Assembly (NCBI GenBank): GCA_023228085.1
Contig: JALOBW010000002.1
Coordinates: 62,001-126,000 of the forward strand
Source: a bacterium
GTDB lineage: Bacteria > Patescibacteriota > Minisyncoccia > Minisyncoccales > Minisyncoccaceae
Length of the DNA stretch: 64,000 bases
Direction: 5' to 3'
Below, in pieces: positions 15,481-23,193 of the stretch; the stretch's first letter is position 1, and each line of letters begins with the position of its first letter. The position numbers were made by a program, and so were the translations under genes. Below the pieces are notes generated by a model. That model did no database searches, had not been told where the DNA came from, and saw only the letters and a program-made list of their open reading frames with translations.

Positions 15481-16460
15481 TGCCATTCTTCTGGGGGTGA
15501 GAAATACTCTGTAAATATTCCTTCAAGAAGATTACAAGCTTCGTTCTTGGTGATGCAGTGTTTCTTTTTCCAGAATAGAAACGGAGATATTGATCGTGTT
15601 TTTACAATCCATTCCGCTGATTTCTTGATAGCAGAGTACTTTTCTACCTCAAATTGATACTTGTAATCCGACAGGGATATAGTGCAGTAAGAAGGGATAA
15701 GCATGGTAGTCACTTCAAAGTTTTTTAAACTTCCAACAACCCCCGCTAAAGCCACAATTACGTCATCGGCGTAGCTTTGTTTGATATTTCTTTCAATAAG
15801 GTCTACGAGAGTTGCCTCAATAATCTCCATATAGATGGATTTTCTGGGCAATGAGACATGCTTTGCATATGACGCAAGAAGAACTTCGTATTGAGCAACA
15901 GTATCTTGGAAGAATTTTTTTTGTTCATCCCCTTCTTCTGGTTGCTCAATTCCCAGATTGCTAAATTCTGGCTTCCAGACAATAGTTCCAGCTCGCAGCT
16001 CATCGTTGATTTGCTTGAGACTGGGTGAAATTTTTGTGTCCTGACCATCAATAATTATTTGAATAATTACCTCTGGTATCGCCATGTTCATGATCTGATC
16101 ATGTTTTTCTTTGCCAATAGTAGCAATGATTTCATCAACCATATATTGTTCGGTGACGTGAACATTTCTTTTTCCCGCATAATACGCATGGCAGAGGGTA
16201 TCGTCTTTAATATGGGTAATATGTTGTATAATTTCTGTAGCCCTCCATGAGGCGATTAAATCGCGAGGAGCAGTTAATCCCCATACTTTCCCATCTCCAT
16301 CTTCGTAAAATATTCCGATCCCACACGTAAAGGGAGCGTTATAAATTACGGGATAGCATTCAATTGGCTTTTCACCTTTATCTTCAACAACGGCTACGAA
16401 GGGTTTGTTTATAAAAGCAATGTCTTCGTCTTGATGAAGTCGCATTTCTATACTTTTCAT
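15450..16460 (-). CDS. Hypothetical protein, 336 aa
   Basis: Unrecognised. I start at ATG 16460 (MKSIEMRLHQ), which has GGTGAT four bases upstream, instead of the frame start at 16490. The N-terminal ~90 residues look like a beta domain (FVAVVEDKGEKPIECYPVIY), the middle and C-terminal parts are helical. The promoter TTGACA-16-TATAGT and a leader hairpin GCCAT/ATGGC lie directly upstream. The codon composition is richer in GC than the neighbouring genes, which suggests a separate origin. Confidence 0.58.
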   Translation of the reverse strand: MKSIEMRLHQDEDIAFINKPFVAVVEDKGEKPIECYPVIYNAPFTCGIGIFYEDGDGKVWGLTAPRDLIASWRATEIIQHITHIKDDTLCHAYYAGKRNVHVTEQYMVDEIIATIGKEKHDQIMNMAIPEVIIQIIIDGQDTKISPSLKQINDELRAGTIVWKPEFSNLGIEQPEEGDEQKKFFQDTVAQYEVLLASYAKHVSLPRKSIYMEIIEATLVDLIERNIKQSYADDVIVALAGVVGSLKNFEVTTMLIPSYCTISLSDYKYQFEVEKYSAIKKSAEWIVKTRSISPFLFWKKKHCITKNEACNLLEGIFTEYFSPPEEWQEKMSEASSI

Positions 16461-16509
16461 AATATCACCAAATTTAATTGAAATGAGCATTAGCCATAAT
16501 TCTAATGGC

Positions 16510-16550
16510 TTGTTAAACTATACGATATATTACTAATTTGTCAATTTAAA
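16510..16550 (-). promoter_or_regulatory. Promoter of the 15450-16460 gene
   Basis: TTGACA, 16-base spacer, TATAGT, then a leader with a GCCAT/ATGGC hairpin. The spacer (TAGTAATATAT) matches the promoter of the 1070-1474 gene. Confidence 0.6.
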
Positions 16551-16559
16551 AATTACAAT

Positions 16560-16588
16560 TTGACAGATTACCTTTTATATTGTAATAA
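16560..16588 (+). promoter_or_regulatory. Promoter of the 16619 gene
   Basis: TTGACA (16560-16565), 17-base spacer, TAATAA (16583-16588). The stretch CTTTTATATTGTA in the spacer/-10 is identical to that of the paralogue promoter at 22043-22071. Confidence 0.7.
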
Positions 16589-16618
16589 GTAATTGCTGAC
16601 TTTTCTTGGAGACGCTTT

Positions 16619-17101
16619 ATGGATTTATGTAGTGATTTGATTGAAAAGCTCGTTGAAAGTATACAGGATGATCCACTAGTGAATGCTGCCGAGATTGTTG
16701 CTATTGCCCTCTTAAAAGAAGGTGATGTAAAAAGTGCAATATATCTTGCTAAAAATAATTTTCTCTCATTTTCTTTTGTATTAACACTAGCAAAAGAAAT
16801 TTTTCCAGTCTTTTGTTCTGGACTTGTGACTGTTGATGACTTTGTTTTGGTTAAGAAAATTGTGAAAATGAATATTGCATCAGAAGAAGCTGATTTTATT
16901 TTGGGTTATTATATTGGTCCGAATGGTAGATACAGTGAAAACTACTACGATGTTCCAGCCGAAATACTGCATTTTGCTTCATATGATAAAATAATTCATT
17001 TTTTTGAGTTTGTTCTTGAGCACAAAGGATGTAGTGGTGTCAAATATATCAAAAAGATACTAGCTTCAACTGGGGTAGATTTTTTTGATGTGCCTATTTA
17101 G
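16619..17101 (+). CDS. Hypothetical protein, 160 aa (paralogue of 22103-22567)
   Basis: A soluble, mainly helical protein. It is clearly related to the 154-residue product at 22103: EEADFILGYYIGPNGR against EEADIVLGKYTGPGGK, then VPAEIL and FFEFVLEHK against VPEVIL and FFEFILEDK. The family is unknown to me. GGAGA lies eight bases before the ATG. The gene is one of few plus-strand units in this region and ends at the bidirectional terminator at 17109-17139. Confidence 0.62.
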   Translation: MDLCSDLIEKLVESIQDDPLVNAAEIVAIALLKEGDVKSAIYLAKNNFLSFSFVLTLAKEIFPVFCSGLVTVDDFVLVKKIVKMNIASEEADFILGYYIGPNGRYSENYYDVPAEILHFASYDKIIHFFEFVLEHKGCSGVKYIKKILASTGVDFFDVPI

Positions 17102-17108
17102 GCGAAAC

Positions 17109-17139
17109 AAAAAAGGAGTTAAATTAAACTCCTTTTTAT
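17109..17139. terminator. Bidirectional terminator between convergent genes
   Basis: AAAAAAGGAGTT/AACTCCTTTTT inverted repeat shared by the 16619 gene (plus) and the phosphodiesterase gene (minus). Confidence 0.85.
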
Positions 17140-17167
17140 TATTACTTCATTATTAATAAGCCACTTG

Positions 17168-18121
17168 TTATTGTACATATTTGGGAGCTATGTCTTCTAT
17201 ATAGTCGGTAATAATTCCATCTACTGGTAGGTCTTTTGCCCATTGAAAATCTTTTTCATTATCAACCATCAAAAATACAAGACTATTGTTTTCTTGGGCT
17301 TTTTTTATAAAATTGTATGGCCATCCCCAGAGATACTTTGCATATTCCCTATTCATACCTAGTGCAAGACCTTTGCACTCCTTTCCAAAAGTTTCGCCAA
17401 AACTTAATTCATAATTTATGACGCAAGTTTTCATTTCCCCTCTTGATACAAGCAGTCTTTTGACCTCGGGTATATTTTGGTTTATGTATGTTCCCATTTC
17501 CGGCGGACCCCAATAGAAAATATTGGACCTTCTTTCTTGTGGTAGTTTTTTTATTTCTGCGATCAATAAGTCGGCTGTTTCTTTGGTTCCATCTTTGTGA
17601 TCTATCAAAAATTTCTTGTCGGGAAAAGTATTTAAAACGTCCTCAAGCGTAGGCATTTTTCCTATGCCCTTTCCTCTGTATGGATAGTGTTCTCCGTCGT
17701 AAGTAAAACCATATCCAACATCTAGTTTTTTTAACTCTTCTACAGTGTAATCGGATATTTTTCCTTTTCCATCTGTCTTACACTCCAAATTTATTTCGTG
17801 ACTAATCATCAATATATTATCTTTGCTTGACCTAATGTCAATTTCCACCATATTAGCCCCTAAGTCAAAAGCCCTTTTGATTGATTCTATAGTGTTCTCA
17901 ATGTAAGTTTGTTTTTCGGTCGGCTTGTATATATGGGTAGCCTCACAGCCAGTTGCTAAATCATATTTGGTCTTGTCCCACATTACGTGGGCTCCACGAT
18001 GAGCCATAATATTAAAGTCGTGTTTTTCAACACTATTTTTATCTCCTGGATAAAAATATTTAAACAAAGTGAAGGAAATTAAAACAAACAAAATTGTGAA
18101 AAGTATATATTTTTTCTTCAT
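17168..18121 (-). CDS. Membrane-anchored glycerophosphodiester phosphodiesterase family protein
   Basis: Residues 5-25 form a signal anchor (YILFTILFVLISFTLFKYF); the rest is a GDPD-type TIM barrel outside the membrane. Catalytic landmarks are MAHRG (about 39-43), ENTIESI (about 75), EIDIRSSKD (about 93-101) and SHE (about 108-110). The family hydrolyses glycerophosphodiesters to glycerol-3-phosphate and an alcohol, using Ca/Mg. In an organism expected to scavenge lipids, a role in breaking down host or environmental phospholipid head groups is a plausible inference. Length (317 aa) is normal. Confidence 0.86.
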   Translation of the reverse strand: MKKKYILFTILFVLISFTLFKYFYPGDKNSVEKHDFNIMAHRGAHVMWDKTKYDLATGCEATHIYKPTEKQTYIENTIESIKRAFDLGANMVEIDIRSSKDNILMISHEINLECKTDGKGKISDYTVEELKKLDVGYGFTYDGEHYPYRGKGIGKMPTLEDVLNTFPDKKFLIDHKDGTKETADLLIAEIKKLPQERRSNIFYWGPPEMGTYINQNIPEVKRLLVSRGEMKTCVINYELSFGETFGKECKGLALGMNREYAKYLWGWPYNFIKKAQENNSLVFLMVDNEKDFQWAKDLPVDGIITDYIEDIAPKYVQ

Positions 18122-18177
18122 AATAAAAAATTAATTTTTATTTAATATTACAATATTTAAATAATAATACTAGTTAA

Positions 18178-18212
18178 AAAAATAAGCGAGTTTTTATCTC
18201 GCTATAATTTTG
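18178..18212 (-). terminator. Intrinsic terminator of the 18218 gene
   Basis: AGCGAG/CTCGCT stem followed by TATTTTTTT on the minus strand. A second hairpin, AAGAGC/GCTCTT, encloses the stop codon itself just upstream. Confidence 0.8.
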
Positions 18213-18217
18213 AAGAG

Positions 18218-18466
18218 CTAACTGCTCTTGATGTCATCACCAAGCTTGTAAGGGATGTCATTAATGCTGATTGTTCCATCAGGATTTATACTACATCTCT
18301 TACTATCGCAATCAAGACAAGGAATGTATTTGCAACGCTTTCCTTTACTTGGGGGTATGTAATGTTTGTGATAGATACAATCACCATATTTATCTGCTAT
18401 TTCGCAGGATTTTGATTGTTGGTTTTCGCCAAATATTTTACATTTTGGCAAGTCTTTTTTTATCAA
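18218..18466 (-). CDS. Cysteine-rich small protein, 82 aa
   Basis: Nine cysteines in about 80 residues: CKIF, SCEIADKYGDC, RCKYIPCLDCDSKRC. These may bind zinc or an iron-sulfur cluster or form disulfides; no signal peptide is present, so metal binding is likelier. The start is probably the TTG at 18466, because GGGAGG lies seven bases upstream; an ATG at 18481 would lack a ribosome-binding site. Promoter TTGACA-16-TATATA and a CCCG/CGGG leader hairpin are upstream. Family not recognised. Confidence 0.55.
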   Translation of the reverse strand: MIKKDLPKCKIFGENQQSKSCEIADKYGDCIYHKHYIPPSKGKRCKYIPCLDCDSKRCSINPDGTISINDIPYKLGDDIKSS

Positions 18467-18519
18467 GTTGCTTCCTCCCATAAACAATACTTGGAATGTC
18501 CCGATACGGGATGCTGATA

Positions 18520-18550
18520 CTATATAATAGTTTTTTTATTACTGTCAAAC
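18520..18550 (-). promoter_or_regulatory. Promoter and leader hairpin of the 18218 gene
   Basis: TTGACA near 18542-18547, 16-base spacer and TATATA. The leader then forms CCCG-TAT-CGGG before the ribosome-binding site. Confidence 0.6.
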
Positions 18551-18579
18551 CTTTATTAAACAGCATAGTAAATGTTAAA

Positions 18580-18608
18580 TTATTTGATATAAGTATAATA
18601 TCAAATAA
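18580..18608. repeat. 11-bp perfect inverted repeat upstream of a promoter
   Basis: TTATTTGATAT (18580-18590) and ATATCAAATAA (18598-18608) around a 7-base spacer, about 30 bases upstream of the -35 box of the 18218 gene. It could be an operator or a leftover terminator; there is no T run. Confidence 0.5.
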
Positions 18609-18624
18609 GTAATAATTTAAACAA

Positions 18625-18656
18625 AAAAAAGATGTCTATTTTAAGACACCTATTTA
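18625..18656 (-). terminator. Intrinsic terminator of the 18670 gene
   Basis: AGGTGTCT/AGACATCT stem (one G-U pair) followed by eight T on the minus strand. Confidence 0.85.
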
Positions 18657-18669
18657 TTTTCCGAAAAAC

Positions 18670-19317
18670 CTATATTTTTAGTTCTTGGATAATGCTGTTT
18701 GGGGGAATAAGAATGTCCACCCAATAGTCTTTCTCTGTCTTCTCTGGGGCTCCATAAAAAAAGAAATTAGTAGGTGGTGCCGATATGTTTCTTACATAAT
18801 ATGATTTGTAAAGAATCATATGTCCTTGACCATCCGTTCTATTCGGATACACATGAACATTTTTTGATTTGCAAATCAAACCTTGAATATATTCTGATCC
18901 TTTCATATGACCATAAACATAATAAAGGCTTGCATCTATACTTCCACATCCTAAATAAAATGTTCCAGATGATTCGGTTGTGCTATGTAAAGCAGTTAAA
19001 ACAATATGCTCTACTTCAACATTTTCTATTGTTGAAGGAATACAGTAATATCCAAATAAAAATATTAGTCCTACGAGAATAAACATAAGGGTGGCATGTA
19101 AACCCGCACTACTAAGTGGACCGTAATTCTTATAGATATAATATGCCATTGCACACCACAAAGTAATCAGAAGTGGCATAAAACAAGCGAGCAATACTGA
19201 TAAAAGCGTAACAGCAAAAAACCACACAAAATTAAATTTTTCTGCCTTGCTTGTTGCTGCAAGTCCAAAGAGTAATCCAGCAATAATTGCAATAATAATT
19301 GTAATGAACAATTCCAT
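18670..19317 (-). CDS. Polytopic membrane protein with extracytoplasmic domain, 215 aa
   Basis: Residues 1-105 contain three or four hydrophobic helices (MELFITIIIAIIAGLLFG, FAVTLLSVLLACFMPLLITL, LMFILVGLIFLFGYY). The last ~110 residues form a soluble beta-rich domain. I choose ATG 19317 because GAGAGGA lies four bases upstream; a TTG three bases earlier is also possible. The leader has an 8-bp hairpin CCGAAATT/AATTTCGG. Family unknown. Confidence 0.6.
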   Translation of the reverse strand: MELFITIIIAIIAGLLFGLAATSKAEKFNFVWFFAVTLLSVLLACFMPLLITLWCAMAYYIYKNYGPLSSAGLHATLMFILVGLIFLFGYYCIPSTIENVEVEHIVLTALHSTTESSGTFYLGCGSIDASLYYVYGHMKGSEYIQGLICKSKNVHVYPNRTDGQGHMILYKSYYVRNISAPPTNFFFYGAPEKTEKDYWVDILIPPNSIIQELKI

Positions 19318-19385
19318 CAATCCTCTCTTCCGAAATTATTAATTTCGGGTGCCTAAACATTAGCCTAGTTAAAAATAACTGTCAA

Positions 19386-19453
19386 TTAAAAAAACACCCA
19401 TAAGGGTGTTTTGAGTATTTCGTATTGATTAGATTAGGACGTCCAGCGCCTCT
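19386..19453 (-). ncRNA. Short RNA unit C (~68 nt), family C/D/E
   Basis: Promoter TTGCAT (19483-19488), 17 bases, TATAAA (19460-19465). The transcript begins AGAGGCGCTGGACGTCC, can form GGCG/CGTC with a CTGGA loop, and ends at the AAACACCC/GGGTGTTT terminator with seven T. It holds no reading frame. Units D (20.7 kb) and E (25.5 kb) have the same promoter core (AAAAGT-rTATAA) and 5' hairpin, with paired changes in the stem (GATG/CATC in D). Confidence 0.6.
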
Positions 19454-19496
19454 ATAATATTTATATCACTTTTATTTTATTAATGCAAGAGCAAAC

Positions 19497-20450
19497 TTAC
19501 TTTTTGTCGTTATTTAGCCTTGAGAGAAATTCGTTTATTAATTCTTTAACTTCAGAATTATTTTTTGTTTCCATTAATTTATCTCTTAATTCCTTGGCAC
19601 CATTAAATCCTTTTGCGTATGCATGGAAATGCTTTTTCATTGCATTGAATCTTTCGGGCTCGTTAAATAATTCTGCATGTTCAATAATAGCTGTTAATCT
19701 TTCGGGAATAGATGGTGTTTTATTGGAACAAAACCATGGATTACCTACGCTAGCTCTTCCAACCATAATACCATCTATGCCGTTTTCTTTGGCTAATTGG
19801 TATGCTTGTTCAAGGGATTTTACATCACCATTTCCAATGATTATTGTTTTTGGAGAATACAAATCTCTTAATTTAACAATTTTTTCTATCGTCCCCCACT
19901 CTGCAGAACCCCTATACATTTGATTTCTGGTACGGAGATGTATAGTTAATGCGGCAATGTTTTCTTGTAAGAGTGGCACTATCCATTGATTAATTTCATT
20001 TTCGTTGTATCCAAGTCGGGTTTTTACCGAAACAGGAATTTTTGTTTCTTCTTTTGTTGCTCGGATAATTTGTTTCGCTAGTTCAATATCCTTTATTAAT
20101 GCCGCTCCCGCTCCTTTGTTTTCTATAGCTCTATCGGGGCATCCCATGTTAATGTCAATACCATCAAAACCGAGATTTTCAATTTCTTTGGCTGCTTTTT
20201 TAAAATCGGATGGGTTTGATCCAAAAACTTGAGCGACTATTGGATGTTCTTCGGGAGAAAACCTTAAAACTTTGAGGCAGCTGTCACGACCATTAGAAAA
20301 TAGTCCTTCGGCGGAAACAAATTCTGTCCAAAAAACATCTGGTCGTCCATATTTTAGAAACATACGCCTAAAGGCATCGTCGGTGACTCCCGACATTGGA
20401 GCCGAAACGATAATTGGTTTTTTTAGTTTTTCCCAGAAATTAGATTGCAT
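19497..20450 (-). CDS. dus: tRNA-dihydrouridine synthase
   Basis: A 317-residue FMN-dependent enzyme that reduces uridines in the tRNA D-loop with NADPH. Visible landmarks: SAPMSGVTDDAFRRM (about 16-30, FMN phosphate-binding start), FGSNP (about 75), INMGCP (about 100-105), the catalytic Cys within NMGCPD, KTRLGY (about 140) and GIMVGRAS (about 224-231). Length and domain order are normal for the DusB-like group. It is monocistronic, with an AT-rich upstream region. Confidence 0.93.
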   Translation of the reverse strand: MQSNFWEKLKKPIIVSAPMSGVTDDAFRRMFLKYGRPDVFWTEFVSAEGLFSNGRDSCLKVLRFSPEEHPIVAQVFGSNPSDFKKAAKEIENLGFDGIDINMGCPDRAIENKGAGAALIKDIELAKQIIRATKEETKIPVSVKTRLGYNENEINQWIVPLLQENIAALTIHLRTRNQMYRGSAEWGTIEKIVKLRDLYSPKTIIIGNGDVKSLEQAYQLAKENGIDGIMVGRASVGNPWFCSNKTPSIPERLTAIIEHAELFNEPERFNAMKKHFHAYAKGFNGAKELRDKLMETKNNSEVKELINEFLSRLNNDKK

Positions 20451-20941
20451 ATAAAAAAATTGAGTGTAGCCTTTAACTACGCTAAGATTACTAATTTTAT
20501 ATTAGAAAAATAACGCATTGTCAAATTATGCAGATTTATAAAGAGGTTTAACTATTGTATTATGTAAACAAATATAACAGTTAGCAATTTACACCGAAAG
20601 ATATACTGCAATAGTATCACGACGAAAAAGTTCTCTAAGGGGTTGATCCCGACGAGAGTTTTTTTATTCTCTTTTTTATATAAAAAAGAACTGCTGGATG
20701 TACCATGCAGTTTTAAACTAGACCTTCTTTTGAGATTCATAAGATTATAAATAGAGAAGGATGTCCAGCATCTCGTTGGTTTATTTATACTACTTTTGCT
20801 GTTTGAGTACAAGGTGGGCGTTTTAAGTTCCTGCTTCAAAAGAGCCTCTCTAATCCATGTTTTTTGTGTAATCCTGATTTGATTTCTAAAATAATATATC
20901 TTGTGTATAAAAAAAAGAGGCTCATAACTTGCACTTTTGTT
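20451..20941. other. Intergenic region with RNA unit D and two terminators
   Basis: Contains RNA unit D (20682-20777), a plus-strand hairpin CTCT/AGAG followed by TTTTTTT (20630-20665) of unknown parent transcript, and the terminator of the 20942 gene (20905-20955). No convincing protein gene was found. Confidence 0.55.
20682..20777 (-). ncRNA. Short RNA unit D (~96 nt), family C/D/E
   Basis: Promoter TTGTAC (20807-20812), 17 bases, TATAAA (20784-20789). The transcript begins CGAGATGCTGGACATCC (stem GATG/CATC, loop CTGGA), then a CCTTCT/AGAAGG pair, and ends at the strong terminator AACTGC-TGG/CCA-GCAGTT plus CTTTTTT. No ribosome-binding site or frame of note. Confidence 0.6.
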
Positions 20942-20955
20942 TTATGCAGTAGCCT
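20905..20955 (-). terminator. Terminator enclosing the stop codon of the 20942 gene
   Basis: GAGGCT (last codons of the gene) pairs with AGCCTC about 30 bases later, followed by eight T. The TAA stop is in the loop. Confidence 0.75.
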
Positions 20956-21196
20956 CTATATGGCGTTTGAATACCACGAAGTATCCGATGGTTCTTCCAT
21001 GATTGTACGCGTCGTCTCCTGCGATGGAGACCACCTCTAGTTCTGGATGATTCCCGATGAATGCTGATAAGGTAGATCCAAAGACTTCCCCCTCACATTC
21101 AAAATAGTAGACTCCGTTTCCGAAGTCTGTAATTGCTTCGGCATCATACAATCCTTCTTTGGTTTGCTTACATCCGGAAACAAATTCTTTTTTCAT
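20942..21196 (-). CDS. Hypothetical protein, 84 aa
   Basis: A small soluble protein of mixed alpha/beta type; I do not recognise it. Sequence composition is less AT-rich than the genes around it. Promoter TTGACA-16-TATAAT is a full consensus, followed by a short leader with GAAGGG before the ATG. The 3' end doubles as the 5' arm of its terminator. Confidence 0.6.
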   Translation of the reverse strand: MKKEFVSGCKQTKEGLYDAEAITDFGNGVYYFECEGEVFGSTLSAFIGNHPELEVVSIAGDDAYNHGRTIGYFVVFKRHIEATA

Positions 21197-21204
21197 AATT
21201 TTGC

Positions 21205-21250
21205 CCTTCTGGTTAAATTATACAATAACCATTCTATTTGTCAATAGTAA
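21205..21250 (-). promoter_or_regulatory. Consensus promoter of the 20942 gene
   Basis: TTGACA, 16-base spacer, TATAAT: both boxes match the sigma70 consensus exactly. Confidence 0.75.
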
Positions 21251-21362
21251 GTTCTGTTTTTGAGCTAGTCAAAAATGTCTTCATGTTCTGCAGGGCTGTA
21301 GGATTCTTTTTCAAATAAGTAAAATTGAGTAAAAAAATAAACCGAAAATTTTTCTCGGTTTT

Positions 21363-21908
21363 TTAGTCATGCTTGTGAGTAATTTTGCCATTGATAAGGA
21401 ACGATTGCCCATTTAAAATAGGGTTTCCGTTTTCCCAATGCAATAGTCCACATTGCTTACACGAAAAGGAGTCTTGGCTAATGCCACTACAAGCGCATCC
21501 AACATGCATTGGAATTGGCTTTTGGTAGTCAATTTCTCCGCCACATTTTGAGCAATTTTGTGTTTCTGAAGAAGACCAAAAGCCTTCTGCTGGATCAAAC
21601 GAATAGATAAAGCATTCAATCTTGGTTTCTGGAAATACTTCAGCGATTGCTTGACCAAGTTCTCTTGCTATCCTTTGACGTAAAGCAGGAGTACGTTCTG
21701 GTTTTTTGAATAAACCAGTGACTTCAATAATAACCTCTTCTCCAAGACCAAGAGCCATTGAGTCGGTTGGAAAAAGAACAGTTATTGCTTTTTGCCCTTT
21801 GAGTCCAAGTTCAGAAATGGATTCCACTGCATTTACAATCACATTGTAGAGCTGATTGAGTTCGTTTTCGCTCATGCAAGGCAGGCACCATACTTTAATA
21901 ATCGGCAT
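21363..21908 (-). CDS. Tautomerase-superfamily-like domain fused to a zinc ribbon, 181 aa
   Basis: The start is the ATG at 21908 (MPIIKVWCLP), with CGGAG nine bases upstream, rather than 21926. After Met removal Pro would be the N-terminal residue, the catalytic base of 4-oxalocrotonate-tautomerase and MIF-type folds. Two beta-alpha-beta halves follow (VIIEVTGLFKKPERTPALR, TKIECFIYSFDPAEGFW), fitting that superfamily. The C-terminal 60 residues carry CSKCG, CAC and CKQCG, a zinc ribbon. Such a fusion is unusual. The reaction is unknown. The leader has an 8-bp hairpin AATAATCA/TGATTATT and the promoter is TTGACA-17-TATCTT. Confidence 0.55.
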   Translation of the reverse strand: MPIIKVWCLPCMSENELNQLYNVIVNAVESISELGLKGQKAITVLFPTDSMALGLGEEVIIEVTGLFKKPERTPALRQRIARELGQAIAEVFPETKIECFIYSFDPAEGFWSSSETQNCSKCGGEIDYQKPIPMHVGCACSGISQDSFSCKQCGLLHWENGNPILNGQSFLINGKITHKHD

Positions 21909-22042
21909 TATTTTTTCTCCGTGCATTTGTTTTAAAGAGCAACAAATAATCAGTTTTGATTATTGTGCATAAGATACAATCTAATGAGTGTTTTGTCAAA
22001 CGGGGTTAATTGACTAACTTAAAACCCTTCAAATTTTAAAGC

Positions 22043-22071
22043 TTGACATGGCAACTTTTATATTGTATTAA
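22043..22071 (+). promoter_or_regulatory. Promoter of the 22103 gene
   Basis: TTGACA (22043-22048), 17-base spacer, TATTAA (22066-22071), with CTTTTATATTGTA in common with the paralogue promoter at 16560-16588. Confidence 0.7.
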
Positions 22072-22102
22072 TTATTCAATGGCTCTTGCCAGGAAGTGAT
22101 TT

Positions 22103-22567
22103 ATGAGTAAATACGAACGAATAGTAAAGAGGCTCATTGAGAACGTAAGTAGTGTATCTCCAACAAGTAATGTAGAAAATGTCATTATTGACCTCCTGGA
22201 GGTAAATGACATCTGCGGTGCTGTGGATATTGCTAAGAAAATTAACCCGGGACCGCAATTTGCATCGGCATTTGCTAACGAACTTCTTACTGTCGACGCA
22301 GAGTTTATCAAGGACGATTCTTTTATTGCTATGAAAAAGATTGCCGGAGAGGATATTATTGAAGAAGAAGCTGATATTGTGCTCGGAAAATATACAGGAC
22401 CTGGTGGCAAAAATCATCTGTGTTTCCGGTCGGTTCCGGAAGTGATTCTTCAAACATCTTCAAAGGAGGCGATGATACGTTTCTTTGAGTTTATCCTTGA
22501 AGATAAAACGGTTGGCAATATGGATTGCGTCAGAACATTCTGGCCGTATCTTAAAGAAAAAATATAA
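22103..22567 (+). CDS. Hypothetical protein, 154 aa (paralogue of 16619-17101)
   Basis: Shares with the 16619 product the segment EEADIVLGKYTGPGG, then VPEVIL and RFFEFILEDK, and a similar N-terminal helical half (VENVIIDLLEVNDICGAVDIAKK). AGGAAGTG lies six bases before the ATG; the leader forms TGGC/GCCA. The codon use is richer in GC than the other paralogue. The terminator TAAAGG/CCTTTA plus seven T uses the stop codon as part of its stem (22565-22590). Confidence 0.62.
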   Translation: MSKYERIVKRLIENVSSVSPTSNVENVIIDLLEVNDICGAVDIAKKINPGPQFASAFANELLTVDAEFIKDDSFIAMKKIAGEDIIEEEADIVLGKYTGPGGKNHLCFRSVPEVILQTSSKEAMIRFFEFILEDKTVGNMDCVRTFWPYLKEKI

Positions 22568-22592
22568 AGGTTATCCTTTATTTTTTTATTTA
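22563..22592 (+). terminator. Terminator with the stop codon in its stem
   Basis: TAAAGG/CCTTTA, loop TTAT, then ATTTTTTT. The TAA of the 22103 gene is the start of the 5' arm. Confidence 0.8.
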
Positions 22593-22634
22593 TTCAAATT
22601 TTCAGGGACAAGAAAATTAATGACTGTTTTAATG

Positions 22635-23111
22635 TCAATCTTTTAATGCTTCAAGTATAGTATTGACAATTGATTCCTTCTTTTCGTGACTTATTGAATA
22701 TGTTTCAATATATGGTTGCACTAAAATATGTATTATTTCGTGCTTGATTATTCTAACTGGATCAAAATCAATTTCCTTAATATAACAGTTAATAGTGATA
22801 GTATTTTGTTTATCTGAATAGGATCCTAAAACACCATAATTTGATATTTTAACTAAAAAATCTGTTTTTTTTGGCTTGTTAAAAAATACTAATAACTTAT
22901 TAATGAATTCGTCATCATTTTTAGTCCACCACTTTCTAAGACACAAAATAAAATCATTATATTTTTTAATATCATATTCTTCTTGGATTTGTTTTTGGGG
23001 CAGAGTAAAAATTATATTATACTTATTAAAAAACTCAATGTTTTCTTGGGTTTTTTCAATAATAATAGTTTCCTCTTCTATTGAATTGGGTATAAATTTT
23101 AGTTCTGACAT
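22635..23111 (-). CDS. HExxH-motif protein (zinc metallopeptidase-like), 158 aa
   Basis: A soluble protein with KHEIIHILVQPY at about residues 123-134, an HExxH zinc site of gluzincin/metzincin type, preceded by a strand (TITINCYIKEI). A downstream Glu or His (KKESIVNTILEAL) could supply the third ligand. It resembles the neighbouring 23194 product in having a single HExxH helix next to an ITIN strand, so the two may be distant paralogues. Substrate unknown. No signal peptide. Confidence 0.6.
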   Translation of the reverse strand: MSELKFIPNSIEEETIIIEKTQENIEFFNKYNIIFTLPQKQIQEEYDIKKYNDFILCLRKWWTKNDDEFINKLLVFFNKPKKTDFLVKISNYGVLGSYSDKQNTITINCYIKEIDFDPVRIIKHEIIHILVQPYIETYSISHEKKESIVNTILEALKD

Positions 23112-23113
23112 AG

Positions 23114-23137
23114 ACGTGTAAACAAATAAGAGATTGT
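23114..23137 (-). terminator. Hairpin terminator of the 23194 gene
   Basis: AATAAGAG/CTCTTATT stem with a 6-base loop, followed by TTGTTT on the minus strand. Confidence 0.6.
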
Positions 23138-23193
23138 CCTCTTATTATTGGGGTTGACAAGGACAGTAGCTGTACAGTGTAGATTCTATTTGT

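Noticed and set aside
20552..20839. 95-codon minus-strand frame
   Set aside because: It covers the promoter and terminator of RNA unit D, and its sequence is not protein-like.
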